From Chaetoderma sp. LZ-2023a (taxonomy: Eukaryota; Mollusca; Caudofoveata; Chaetodermatida; Chaetodermatidae), in the NCBI GenBank assembly GCA_034401795.1, contig CM067371.1, forward strand, positions 83,827,306 to 83,891,305: DNA of 64,000 bases, in the 5' to 3' direction. Below are positions 42,984 to 53,375 of this stretch, in pieces (position 1 is the stretch's first letter; each line of letters begins with the position of its first letter). The notes beneath the pieces are model-generated. The model made no database searches. It worked only from the letters and a program-made list of their open reading frames with translations, and had not been told where the DNA came from. Position numbers and translations under genes: made by a program.

Positions 42984-42994
42984 GGCTTGTCAAA

Positions 42995-43660
42995 TGTTAG
43001 AACAAGTATGACCCATAATGTCTGGCATGCGAACTACCATACAGCAGAAAGTACTTGCAGTATGGCAAGCTGAAACAGACATCCTTTTCACTATTCATCT
43101 CGGAAAACCAAATAACATGCGAAAGGTCATAACATTCAAATAGTATAACAGTGTCTAATTTATATAAATCCAAGATGGCTATCACAATATTTGGCATTAT
43201 ATAGGCCTAGTTTTAAAACATTTTAACTTCTAATCAGGCTATTTAAATGTTAAAAGATGGTAATTGTTTATCACATTTAAGCATTGAAAATAAGCTTGAC
43301 TAGAAGAGAAAATAAGTTCAAGAATGTAATGACAAATATTAAGGCAGTCATCTTTGATTCCTGGACATTATGCGCGTTCCACTACTTAGATTATGCAGGA
43401 AGTTTATGTTTTATTTATATGTACTTAACCGTGGTTTAACCCCTTTAAACATTATAAATAACTTGATTAGAAGTAAAAATGAAGTGAAAATGTGTAATGG
43501 TAAATATCGCGGTGTTCATCTAGGATTTATGCAAATTAAGCACTGTTCCACTAGTTCTATTTTGGAAGACTTGTAATATGTTCTTTTATTTGCTTTTCTG
43601 AGAAGAATAGTGATAAAATAAATTCTGTTGCAATTTGTGGTGGGTTGACATACTTTTCCT
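42995..43660. mobile_element. inverted-repeat element related to 39320-39700
   Basis: Left arm about 42995-43240 (CACTATTCATCTCGG, TATAAATCCAAGATGGC, TTTTAACTTCTAATCAGGCT) and right arm about 43400-43660 (TTGATTAGAAGTAAAAATGAAG, GGATTTATGCAAATTAAGC, GCAATTTGTGGTGGGTTG) are inverted copies around a 160-bp centre. The inner orientation fits a foldback or MITE-like element. Confidence 0.6.
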
Positions 43661-44059
43661 ATGATGACTGGGCTATATCAGGTCGAGCCAATATTATGTT
43701 TGAAAGCTATGTATTTAACACATTCTACATAAGTAAATCCTAAATTATTATATCCTGTAATTCTGAATATGGGCCCCTTTGCGCAGATGCGTCATAATAA
43801 TAAGATTAAGACCTTAGTTTTCTTATTATTGGACTATGTGGCCGCGGGATTAGAAACTATAGCGTTATCACGCTTTTAGCCTTTATTTAACTATGTGTAA
43901 AAAAAAAAGCGCTCAAAATACTATTTATTTCAAATAACCATTTAATTGCCAATACCTTTCAGGGAAATTTAGATTTTTGCAGCCAAAAAGAGTATTTTTG
44001 TAAATATATAACGAAAATTTACAACAAAAAAAGATTTTTGTTATTCCCTAAATGGACAT
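43661..44059. other. no gene seen
   Basis: AT-rich intron sequence. Confidence 0.4.
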
Positions 44060-44267
44060 TCATCAAAAGTGTAATGGTCAAGAAAAATCAAATTTCTGCT
44101 CAGCCAGTGTCTAATTGCAGACCAAGAAGAGAATATTTGAAGATTTACCACTGAAATGACTGGAATGACTGGCTCGGGAAGAATATTCTTCTCTTAGCCT
44201 ACAAATGGACATTTCTCAAGATCACTGCAGAGATCGTTTTTACCAACTTGACCATGAAAGGGTTCAG
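44060..44267. mobile_element. piggyBac-type palindromic MITE, degraded copy
   Basis: Shares TTTACCACTGAAATGACTGG, GACTGGCTCGG, CTACAAATGGACATTTCTCA, AGATCACTGCAGAG and the closing CATGAAAGGGTT with the complete copy at 49257. The second half of the hairpin is shortened. Confidence 0.7.
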
Positions 44268-44623
44268 TTGCCACAAGAAGGGTTAAATAATGGGTTTTTT
44301 GATGATGATCACCTTGTTTTATGTATCTATATATTAAAGATAGATCCGTTTAATTACGGAGGCCCTAGATATTTCTCTATGAGTATGCCACATATGGATC
44401 AAGTCATTCGTCTGGAGAGGCATACACCTGGACACTTGAACAATGCATCATTTGCCACCATGCTTTTGAATTGATACTCTTTATCTTTAGTTAGCTCGTG
44501 TAATTATTATGTAGGATGCTACAACTGTAAGACAAACATTAAATGTAACATTGATGGATTGGTAAAGGTAGATTATACGCGCGATGTGATTGTGATGATG
44601 AGTGCCATTGTTCTACAGCTGAA
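44268..44623. other. no gene seen
   Basis: The 89-residue frame at 44205-44474 overlaps the MITE and has no recognisable domain. Confidence 0.4.
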
Positions 44624-44994
44624 TAATGGACCTTTCCAATTTCGCCATCCATCATATGACGTCATAATTAACTACATGACGTGTAGGATGACGTCATAAC
44701 CATTACGTCATGACTGATTCGATTCTGTCCGTCTTGAACGACCAATTGTTCGACACGTTGCACGAATTGTATGTCTTTGCTATTTGATGAAGATTCTGTT
44801 GCATATTTTGTTGCATATTTTTAAACAGCACACAGTCAAATTAGTTTTAAAATATTCAACAGCTTCCTTGTATACTTTTCTGGACATTGATAGTTAGGGA
44901 GTTAAGAGTTCGATCGATCCCAACACAAGCGAGGCCTGGGTGGACCTTAACTAGTGATGGGCGGGGCATAGCTAAAACTGGAAAGGTGAATTTA
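44624..44994 (+). mobile_element. CRE-MITE with well-preserved ends
   Basis: Start TAATGGACCTTTCCAATTT and end AAACTGGAAAGGTGAATTT are inverted repeats. TGACGTCA occurs at 44657-44664 and 44689-44696, with half sites at 44677 and 44704. The hairpin core (about 44800-44865) has lost most of one arm. CGATCGATCCCAACAC and GGGCGGGGCATAGC follow as in other copies. Confidence 0.85.
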
Positions 44995-45342
44995 AAACAT
45001 CTTTCAGCTGCAATCAGTTATGCGTCAACCTTCTCTCCTGTGCCATGTTCACTGCGAGCTTCCTGGGCTCCTTTAGCTTATTTCTAGTCTTTAGTGGTCC
45101 TCGGTGCGTACTAGGCTTCTTTGAGGTCTGATCGCAAATCACTTAGAAAGTTGATGGCGGCACCTATACCACTGCAAATTACATTACTTTCTGAGCATGC
45201 GTATTTTGAGGCATTCGAAGAACATGTCCCATCGGACACGTTCTTCTCACTCATGGTCGAAAAAATATATAAATTCTAGAATTTCAGAAAAATATTACTT
45301 GAGTGACAGATTGAATTAATCAATTATTATTCTATTTCTCAG
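44995..45342. other. channel intron end, nothing else seen
   Basis: Ends in the acceptor TATTTCTCAG used by the next exon. Confidence 0.45.
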
Positions 45343-45440
45343 CTACAGAGCCAACTACGTGGAGCTCCACTTGTATTACGACAACGCACAGATGGTTAAC
45401 ATAGATCAGTTCCCTAAGTATACATTCGAGCGTATCATGA
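45343..45440 (+). CDS. ASC/ASIC-like sodium channel, exon (palm to pre-TM2)
   Basis: 98 bp, acceptor TTTCTCAG and donor GTAAGT. It codes YRANYVELHLYYDNAQMVN and IDQFPKYTFERIM, preceded by one base that completes Phe and followed by A that completes Ser. The ASIC counterpart is the strand with FF-x-x-LNYETI-x-Q, leading to the AYEIAGLLGDIGGQ segment. This is the last extracellular stretch before the pore helix. Splice phases agree on both sides, which makes chance unlikely. Confidence 0.9.
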
Positions 45441-45673
45441 GTAAGTTCTACCGACCTAGCTATCTACCTGTCTTCCTACCTGCCTGTGTACCTGCCCTAG
45501 CTACATACCTACTTACCTACACACCGACCGACCGAGCGAGCGACCTACCTGTCAACCAACATACCAATTATACAAGCAACATGTGTGTATGTCCGTCTGT
45601 ATGTCTCTCTGTCTGTGTGGTTAAGTAAAAAGAAATTTTGAATACCAAATAAATATTCTTTTTCCACCATTAG
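45441..45673. other. channel intron start
   Basis: CTAC/CTGT-like low-complexity sequence (45450-45625). The Pro/Thr-rich frame here is not a gene. Confidence 0.5.
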
Positions 45674-45862
45674 GATATGAAATAGCTTTGTCGCAACAGA
45701 AATTCAAACGTTTTAGTTTGGGAGACCCCGTGTATCCACTGAAGAATAAGATACTCATTCCAGGAGTCCTCCCCCGGGGAATCATCCTTAAGGAATTCAT
45801 GGATCCATGGAGTAGTTGCTTCACTGCAAGGTCTCGCACCATAATCCTCAACGCACTATGAA
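45674..45862 (+). other. orphan open stretch in the channel intron
   Basis: After TTTTCCACCATTAG the + frame reads YEIALSQQKFKRFSLGDPVY, then LIPGVLPRGIILKEFMDPW, and ends at TGA 45859-45861. The minus strand is also open (76 residues). The splice phase of the flanking channel exons is satisfied without it. It may be an unused exon or a fragment of an old element. No family is recognised. Confidence 0.25.
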
Positions 45863-45910
45863 AATGTAAATATTATGGAAAGCCATCATGGTCACAATTC
45901 GGTATTTAAT

Positions 45911-47690
45911 ATACATAATAATTCGATTTATTATGTGTAATAAGTCAACCAATCAGAACGCTAAAATCGTTCCTATTTATTATGTGTAATAATTAATCTG
46001 CGATCTATCGCAGATTGTTGTTTTTACCCAGTATCTTTCTTATTATTATTCTTCTTCCAAAGGTTTAGGAGCTATCTCCTCCTACAGTTTTCATCTGATC
46101 AACGCCAAACTTTGTCAACTTCAAGAGCCCATGCCCCAATCGATGGCTTTTACTTTTATTTTGGATACAACCAATTGTTTTTGAGCCACCCACCTTTGAG
46201 TGGGCAAAATGTCCCATAGGAAATGTATGGAAATTTTCAAAATTGATATTTGAAGTGCTGCTACAGCTAGAGTTTTCAACCGAATCACTACCATACGTGT
46301 TGAGGATGTTACCACTCGCCATTTGTTTTTGAAAAAATGTTGTTTTTCAAAATGGCCGCCATGCATTTGACCCCACAATGCATGGGGAAAACTTCCATAG
46401 GAAATGTATGGGGATTTCAAATGGATATTTGAGGTGCCACTACACCTAGAGCTTTGATCAGATCACTCCCATACTTGGGTGGGATGTTGCTATTGATGAT
46501 TATGTTTAAAAAAAAAAAAAATTTTAATAGGCGGCATGAAAAAATTTTGGCCCAAAATACCAATTTTCTTTTTTTTGCAGAAATGAACTCTTTGGGGGAA
46601 AATTTTGTTTGGGAAATTTTTTTATGAAAAATTACGACGACTAGGCGCACCTTTTGGGGGTAAAAATGACCACATTTTTGGGGGGACAGAAATGAACTTT
46701 TTTTCACAATTTTATTTTCAAAATGACTGCCAAAATGAGTTTTGCTCTGATCGACTTGAAATTTGGTGAACTTCTAGCTCATATTGACTTGATTAAGTAT
46801 CAAATTTAATGTTGATCTGACCAACAGTTTTCGGGAAAATTAGCTTTTGGGTGCCACATATCCCCATAGTAAACCGATGGGAGCAATATTGGAACTGTTA
46901 TCTCCTATAGTTTTCTTCCGATTCTCTTCAAACTGGGCCATATTCTAGAACATTGAAAGATCTAAAAAATTTCCAATGAAAATCTTAATATCTCCTTTGG
47001 GGTCGAGGTCATTCACTGGTAAAGCTTTCCAGTTTTCATGTTTGGCATAAGTTACATGCCCTTCATCATCTTCAACAGGTAAAGGGAGGTAATTCATGCC
47101 AAAAAAGATTTAGTGAGTAATTTGCATGAATCGCCTCCCTTTACCTTTAATTCATTAATCTCTCCTTTATTTCATATTTAATGGCCTTTTCCTTGATTTT
47201 GGTAAAAAATTTACTACAGCAAATCAGGACACATTATTTTATACTTTATGGTCAAGGCTATCGGTTTTCAAGAAATCAGCTTTTCCATACCCTGTGTAAA
47301 ACTATGGGAATTTCAACTATACCAGATCTTTGAACTGCGACAACACTTATACTTTTTATCAGATCAGCATCAGACATGTTCAATGATCATATGAGAAGAG
47401 GGCTTATAATACTCCTTAATACCCAGGCATCGCAGATATACAGTTACTTTAGTAAATGTGTTCTAGTTCGAATTATTATGCACTATTATATATAATAAAT
47501 CAGAGATTCTAGCCTTCTGATTGGTCGAATTATTACACATAATAATTCGAATTATTATGCATAATAAATAGGAATACTTCTAGCCTTCTGATTGGTCGAT
47601 GTATTACACACAATGAATCGAATGATGCATAATAAATAGGAATGGTTCTAGCCTTCTGATTGGTCGATTTATTACACATAATACTGTAAG
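45911..47690. mobile_element. 1.8-kb non-coding element with CCAAT-bearing inverted ends
   Basis: The left end has AATTCGATTTATTATGTGTA, ACCAATCAGAACG, CCTATTTATTATGTGTAATA and then the palindrome AATCTGCGAT-CT-ATCGCAGATT (45993-46017). The right end has three tandem copies, 67-70 bp apart (47508, 47578, 47645), of TTCTAGCCTTCTGATTGGTC with flanking ATTATGCATAATAAATAGGA, inverted to the left end. The middle has diverged repeats of an AGTTTTCATCTGATC-type block and CCATAGGAAATGTATGG. A truncated copy of the left end opens at 54241. Confidence 0.65.
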
Positions 47691-48404
47691 AACAGTATGG
47701 TCATTAACAATAAATAATAAAACATGATGTAAGAATACTAATAATGTCAGAACGCTATGAACAAGGTGAACAGGCGATGTGAAACCATAGAGGTAGTTAT
47801 ATTGACTCTATGTGTGAAACTGAAAATTGGCGTCATATAGTAATGCGTCATGTGTGACGTAATAATGTGTTACGGCGTGGTGGTTGAAGAGGCTAGTCTC
47901 TACTTTGAGACATGCGCACTCGTGACCGTGATCTCGCTTATACCTTGTATTTAAAAAAACATCTATCCAATTCATAGGAGAAAAGTTATGCCGGCGTGTG
48001 GAGATCAAAGATAACAGATAGCACTGGTCTGTATTTCGTCATATGCTATTAAATATCCAAAAATATTTAAGAAAGTTTCGCACTATATTCTGTTGGAGGC
48101 AAGAATACATGTATTACCTTTTCTGTGACTTTTCCGACATCTGACAATACCTACCAAACACTATTTCAATGTGGTGACTGGTGTGGACCACAGTGCATAT
48201 ATTGCGGACAGGCCTACATAGGCCTACATAGGCCTACATATACAATGTTCATTCTAGAAGGGGCTATGGGGGTGATAGTTTCCCATAATTTTGAAATGAC
48301 CAATATTGGTTGGCCAAGTAGGGGTTCTATGTCCCAATATTATTTTATGGTTAAACCTACTCAACTGCAAAGTAAGGTAACCCTTTCAAACATATTTTTG
48401 ACAT
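47691..48404. other. intron sequence; short (GGCCTACATA)x3
   Basis: Three perfect GGCCTACATA units at 48210-48239. No gene is seen. Confidence 0.45.
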
Positions 48405-48515
48405 TGTAAGAAATATTTTGTTGAATATTTTGAAAATAATTTGGCTGAAAGTGATTGACACGTTAGGCAACAACAGCTTAGATTCAAATTAATGTCAGCA
48501 AATTGAACATCTTGC
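48405..48515 (+). repeat. CRE-MITE hairpin core, partial
   Basis: TTGTTGAATATTTTGAAAATAATTTGGCTG at 48419 faces a decayed arm ending AACAGCTTAGATTCAAATTAA. CRE sites and ends are missing. Confidence 0.55.
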
Positions 48516-49256
48516 CAGTATGGATGAAATTGCCAGTATATTGCAGTTCATGGGAATTAAATGGTGAACATCATCTTACAAGCTGGGTCTAACGTGTAAC
48601 AAATAATTAATGTGGCTATGCATCTCCTAAGTAGGGGGTTTGTTTATAGCCACTGTGCCCCTAATGTTTTTGGTTAATGCCCTACATTGTGGGTGGTCAG
48701 GGTCCTTGGGCCCCCACTTTTCCAGATCCTAGAATGAACACTGCGTGTATTCATTTTCTCCCAGATAATAATAATGTCATGTAGGCCCTAGATTTTTTTT
48801 CACATGAAAATGGGCAAAACGAAAATGGGTAAAAACGAATACTTTCATAGCTAACTGAAGGACCATTTTAGCCACAGAAATGGAGAAAATGACTTCTGAG
48901 AGCATCCAGATGATGCATAGGTCACACTCCTCGGACGACGCTTTCAACAATTTCTGGATTCGGCAAAGATATTACTATACATTTTCAAAAGAAAAATAAG
49001 TTTTTTCACTCAGAATGCAAGAGAAGGCTTCTCAGAACACCTACTTTTCACAATATCACGGGGAGGACCCACGCGCCCCCGCCTTGTGAGACTAGACAAT
49101 CTCTCTCAGGCTCACATCAATTATGACCCCTAACCAAACAATGATCGCGGCGGTTCATATGCGTTACTTTTCAGTACTCTGATATGCCTAATTATTGTTG
49201 TTGTAGCATTCAACTTGATACATATGACTACATATTTTCTGTATCTTCCGATATTT
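48516..49256. other. no gene seen
   Basis: Intron sequence without recognisable features. Confidence 0.4.
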
Positions 49257-49495
49257 TTAACCCTTTAATGATTAAATTTGTTCAAAAAATTCATATATTT
49301 ACCTATTGAATGTCCATTTGCAGGCCAAGAGAATACTATTTTTGAAAATTTACCACTGGGATGACTGGCTCTGTTATCGAGCTAGTTATTACAGTGGTAA
49401 ATTTTCAAAAATAGTTCTCGCTTGGCATGCAAATGGTCATTTCTTAAGACCATTACAGAGGCCGGATTTGGCCGGCCTCGCCGTGAAAGGGTTAA
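49257..49495. mobile_element. piggyBac-type palindromic MITE, complete copy
   Basis: TTAA at both ends (49257-49260, 49492-49495), ends TTAACCCTTTAATGA and GTGAAAGGGTTAA. The interior is a long foldback: TGTCCATTTGCAGGCCAAGA, TTTTTGAAAATTTACCACTG, GGATGACTGGCTC, then the complementary arm. TTAA target duplication with CCCTTT ends is the piggyBac signature. The 239-bp copy has no coding capacity. Confidence 0.88.
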
Positions 49496-49764
49496 AGATC
49501 ATTGCCGACCGGTCCCAATTACAATACATTGTGAAAGCGACTAGCAATGTTAATTGACGTGATGTCGCCAGTTGATTTCAGTAAACCACTGTGAAGAATG
49601 ACCCGGTAGCCCGTTTTCCATTCGGCCTTGAGCGATCTCGCTAAGCGGCCATGACCACTGGCTTAGTTACGAATACGTCATATTGCAAACATAAAGTAAA
49701 CACCATTTCCCCCAGAGAGCGCAATTTTAAGACAGACTATTATCCACGTTCATGTTTTACAAAC
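49496..49764. other. no gene seen
   Basis: Short spacer. Confidence 0.4.
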
Positions 49765-51420
49765 AAAAGGCCCAAGGGCCTTAACATTCAACTGGACCAT
49801 TAGCATTTGGTCTAAAGCATTCAGACATAATACTTTAAATTCAGTAGTAACAAGACATAAAATCCAAAATTTAAATTTAGTAGAAATGACATTTAGTGGC
49901 AAATTAATTATGGACACTGACTACACAATCAGATTGAGCCTTTGATTTGTATTGGTCCATGACAACCATGTTTTATCACAGAACAAATTATCTTGAACAA
50001 ACCTTAATCACCCTTAGGTATCGATGAAATTAAATATAATGAGTTTCAGCCTGCTCCTTACAGCAATTCCTGAGATCTCAGTTTCGAGAACAAGACAGTC
50101 ACTGGAGCAGGCGATTTATGAGGAATAGCGCTGTAAATGATTTCCCGCCATTTTTCAGAAAATCCAAGATGGCTACCAAAAAAGTCAAAGCAATAAAATT
50201 TTGTATAGCAATTCTGAAGCGTACCACCCTAGGGACCTTCCAGCCGAGTTTGGTTTAAATTGGGCAGGCAGTTAATGCGGAGTAGTCTTTTAACTGATTT
50301 CCCGCAATTTAAAAAAAAATCCAAGATGGCCACCAGAAAAATTGACCATTCAAAATAATGTATACAAGTTCTGAAGCATACATGTATGCCTGTAGGGTCC
50401 TTCCAGCTGAGTTTGCTTGAAATCGGCCAAGCGGTTAATGAAAAGTAACCTTTTAACTGATTTCCCAAAAATCCAAGATGGTCGCCGGAAGAATTTCCTG
50501 AAACCTACCAGCCTAGTATCCTTCCAGCCAAGTCTAGTTGGACTTGCCAAAGCAGTTAATAAGGAGTAGCATTTTACATGATTTCTGAATTCTCTACAAT
50601 TTTTTTCGAAAATTCATGATGGCTGCCGAGAAAATAGACCAATCAAAATTCTGTATATATGTTCGAAGCATACCATTCTAGGGTCCATCCAGCTGAGTTT
50701 GCTTGAAATCGGCGAAGTGGTTAATGCGAAGTATGGTTTTAATTGATTTCCAGAAATCTTTGGATAATCCAAGATGAACACCAGAAAAATTGACCAATCA
50801 AAATTCTGTAAACACGTTCTGAAACCTACCAGCATAGTATCCTTCCAGCCTAGTTTGGTTAAAATAAAACGATAATGAGAAGTAGTGTATTAAACGATTT
50901 CACGCAATTTTTTGGAAAATTCAAAATGGTCGAAAAAATAGACAAATCAAAATTTTTTATATGATTTCTGAAGCATACCAAGCTAGGATCTTCCCAACCA
51001 AGTTTGCTTGAAATATCGTTAATGATATGTAGACTTTTAACGGATTTCCAGAAATCTTCAGAAAATCCAAGATGGCCGTCATAAATATGGACCAATCAAA
51101 ATTCTTGTTAGAAGAGTTGAAGCCTACGAGTATAGAATTAGTCCACCCAAATTTCGTCGAAGTCAAGCCATTTATCTAGGAGAAGTAGCATTTTAAATGA
51201 TTTCCGCAAATTTTTCTGAAAATCCAAGATGGCTGCCAGAAAGATTGACCAATCGAATTCTGAATACAGGTTCTGGAGCCTATCATCATAGGATCCTTCC
51301 AGCCAAATTTGGTTGAAATCAGTCAAAGCATAAATGAGGAGATGCGATTTGATGGACGGATGACGGCCAGACGGCCACCATTGCATAAGCTCACTTGGTC
51401 CTTCGGGCCAGGTGAGCTAA
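49765..51420. mobile_element. element with eight tandem 151-bp units and AGCTCAC...GGCC end
   Basis: It begins near the palindrome AAGGCCCAAGGGCCTT (49767-49782). From 50164 a unit repeats at 50164, 50321, 50473, 50614, 50769, 50921, 51067 and 51224 (spacing 141-157 bp). Each has CCAAGATGGC or a near match, TTGACCAATCAAAATTCTG, a CATACCA...TAGGGTCCTTCCAG stretch, AGTTTGGTTGAAATCGGC and GGTTAATGAGGAGTAGC. The element closes with CATTGCATAAGCTCACTTGG and TCCTTCGGGCCAGGTGAGCT (51384-51418). Non-coding; frames of 66-82 residues on the minus strand are chance. Confidence 0.8.
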
Positions 51421-51659
51421 AAATCGAATGTTTCTTTATGAAATGTGAAACACAATGTGTTCACCTGATTGTTCATTGACCGATATTGTATATCAATATG
51501 CTCTAAATTACGGTTAAACAGTTCTTTTTAAATAGAATTTCAAAGATCTATTTAATGTATTGCACCAGAATAACATTGAGAAGTGGGCTTACATTATATA
51601 ATGATAATAAATCGAATTATTATGCTCGAGTACCGGATTGTAACCTTGATGACCTTCCG

Positions 51660-51660
<1 letters not shown>
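51421..51660. other. no gene seen
   Basis: AT-rich intron sequence. Confidence 0.4.

Positions 51661-51742
<82 letters not shown>
51661..51742. repeat. (TA)n microsatellite
   Basis: About 41 TA units, ending about 70 bp before the terminal channel exon. Confidence 0.95.
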
Positions 51743-51747
<5 letters not shown>

Positions 51748-51811
51748 CGCTCCGATGAATGTTGAATTTATGTGATGAAAACAGGGTTTTCATGAATTTC
51801 GTGTCTTACAG

Positions 51812-51972
51812 GTTCCCTTGGTGGCCAGATGGGCATATTCCTCGGAGCGAGTTTGATCAGTCTTGTGGAGTTTGTCGACTTCATTGTGGGAGCCATTATG
51901 GCAAAGCTAAAGACGGCCAGAAACAAAGTGGGAAAACAAAAGACAGTTGATACAATTCCCACAAAAAACTAG
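51812..51972 (+). CDS. ASC/ASIC-like sodium channel, terminal exon (pore, TM2, C-tail)
   Basis: Acceptor GTGTCTTACAG, then coding SLGGQMGIFLGASLISLVEF and VDFIVGAIMAKLKTARNKV, with stop TAG at 51970-51972. GGQMG-x-F-x-GAS is the hallmark of the degenerin/ENaC/ASIC family: the GAS triplet is the selectivity filter inside the second membrane helix, which ends in an acidic residue (VEFVDF). The cytoplasmic tail is short and basic. The first codon is completed by A of the exon ending 45440, giving ERIMSSLGGQMG. The protein would be a trimeric, amiloride-sensitive-type Na+ channel in the plasma membrane. The ligand (protons, peptide or other) cannot be told from these exons. Upstream exons with TM1 are not found. 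Confidence 0.95.
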
Positions 51973-52429
51973 CAGCACTGCTATTTTATACATGGTTCTT
52001 AATATTATGACTACTTATATGTTTGCTTATGTTGTTTGTGACTGTATGTGTACACTTCTATGATCGGATTTTCATCGCCACAATACAATGCTCTGTCATG
52101 TTAATCATCTACTCACGTGCTTAAGCTTACGTCGGAGTCCAATATGTGTCAAGTCGAGGTTTGATGGAACAGACTGATAGTGCTACATGAATAGGCAGCT
52201 TGTTACCGACCTTTGCAACCCGAATAGGAAAGCAAGGCTTCCTCCGTTCAAACTTTGAGCTTGGTGAGAATATCTTCCTACAATTCCCCCCTTTGTGGGC
52301 TTGGTGGACAATATATTTTCTTCTTGTGAACCCGCTTCTTGTTTCTCGGTCATACAGATCACGTAAGGTCCGATAGACATCGATCATCGATGAGAGCTTA
52401 ACTGACTGCCTGCTGAATTTCTGGCGACT
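51973..52429. other. 3' region of the channel gene, nothing else seen
   Basis: No clear AATAAA close to the stop. The minus-strand frame of 127 residues (52510-52127) overlaps a MITE core and has no recognised domain. Confidence 0.4.
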
Positions 52430-52520
52430 ACATATTCTATGGGATTTAACTATGGACCTGCTGAATATTTTGAAAAATATTTGACTGAAGGTTGTTGATG
52501 GTAGGCCCATTCAAATTTTT
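52430..52520. repeat. CRE-MITE hairpin core, partial
   Basis: CCTGCTGAATATTTTGAAAA and TATTTGACTGAAGGTTGTTG, then GGCCCATTCAAATTTTTGCC. Much diverged. Confidence 0.5.
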
Positions 52521-52623
52521 GCCGGACAGTTACAATTCCTAACTGTCTAACACGTCTTTATAGCATTAATCTGAAGCGTGCGTGGTATCTGCTTAATAGA
52601 GCTTCTTTGGGCACCCTCAATAG

Positions 52624-52864
52624 ATGCATCTATTTTTAGCTATGCCACTCCCATTTCTAGTTAAGCCATGCCCATTTCTAGCTTAAGCTCGGCGCCACCG
52701 CCCACTTTGTATGCCTATGTAAATAGATTTTAACGCTTTCGAAAATAATGATTTCCCAGAATCCGACTTTCAGGGTAATTATAGGCCTACAGGTAAGCTG
52801 TTAATTATTTATATCAGAAAGAGCTCCCACTCAAGTTACTTTCACGATATTCAACAGAATGTTT
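52624..52864 (-). repeat. CRE-MITE, 5' half in reverse, decayed
   Basis: AGCTATGCCACTCCCATTTC, TTAAGCCATGCCC and CTTAAGCTCGGCGCC resemble the GGGCGGGGCATAGC end of the family, followed by a decayed core ending ATATTCAACAGAATGTTTATT. Confidence 0.5.
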
Positions 52865-52865
52865 A

Positions 52866-53095
52866 TTAACCCTTTAACATTCATATCATTCAAAAACTGC
52901 TTCTGCAGTGGTCTTGAGAAACATCCATTTGCAGACCAAGCGAAGACCATTTTTGAAAATTAGCACTAGAATGGGTGGCTCGATAACCGTGCCAGTCCTC
53001 CCAGTCGTACAGTTTCAAAAATATTCTTCACTTAGTCTGCAAATGGACTTTTTCAATGTGAAAATTGAATCTTTCAAAACAAATTCACGGGTTAA
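52866..53095. mobile_element. piggyBac-type palindromic MITE
   Basis: TTAA at both ends (52866-52869, 53092-53095) with CCCTTTAACA and CACGGG. Hairpin words CCATTTGCAGACCAAGCGAA and CTTAGTCTGCAAATGGA are present. The arms are less similar than at 49257. Confidence 0.8.
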
Positions 53096-53138
53096 AAGAT
53101 TAAAATGTGAATTCACAAAACCCATCTCCTAGAATACA

Positions 53139-53375
53139 TTTACCCCTTCAATGACCAACTTTGCCCACAAAAAAATCAAACTATTTGCTTAATGAATGTC
53201 CGTTTCTAGACCAAGAGAATGCTAATTTTTAAGTTTACCACTGGAATGACCGGATCAGTTAACGAGCCAGTCATTCCAGTGGTAAATTGTCAAAGATAGC
53301 ATTTTCTTGAACGGACATTTAACCAAGACCGTTGCAGAGGCAGGTTTGTGGCCTATTTCGCCATGAAAGTGTTAA
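53139..53375. mobile_element. piggyBac-type palindromic MITE
   Basis: Only 43 bp after the previous copy. The start TTACCCCTTCAATGACC is slightly eroded and the end is CCATGAAAGTGTTAA. The stem TTTACCACTGGAATGACCGG / GAGCCAGTCATTCCAGTGG is almost perfect. Confidence 0.85.

Noticed and set aside
45060-45300. tRNA or small structural RNA gene
   Set aside because: No cloverleaf or A/B box could be traced.
50229-51386. Minus-strand frames of 66-82 residues sharing NFDWSIF and ILDF motifs
   Set aside because: Repeated because the 151-bp DNA unit repeats. Frames are broken between units, and the element is non-coding elsewhere.
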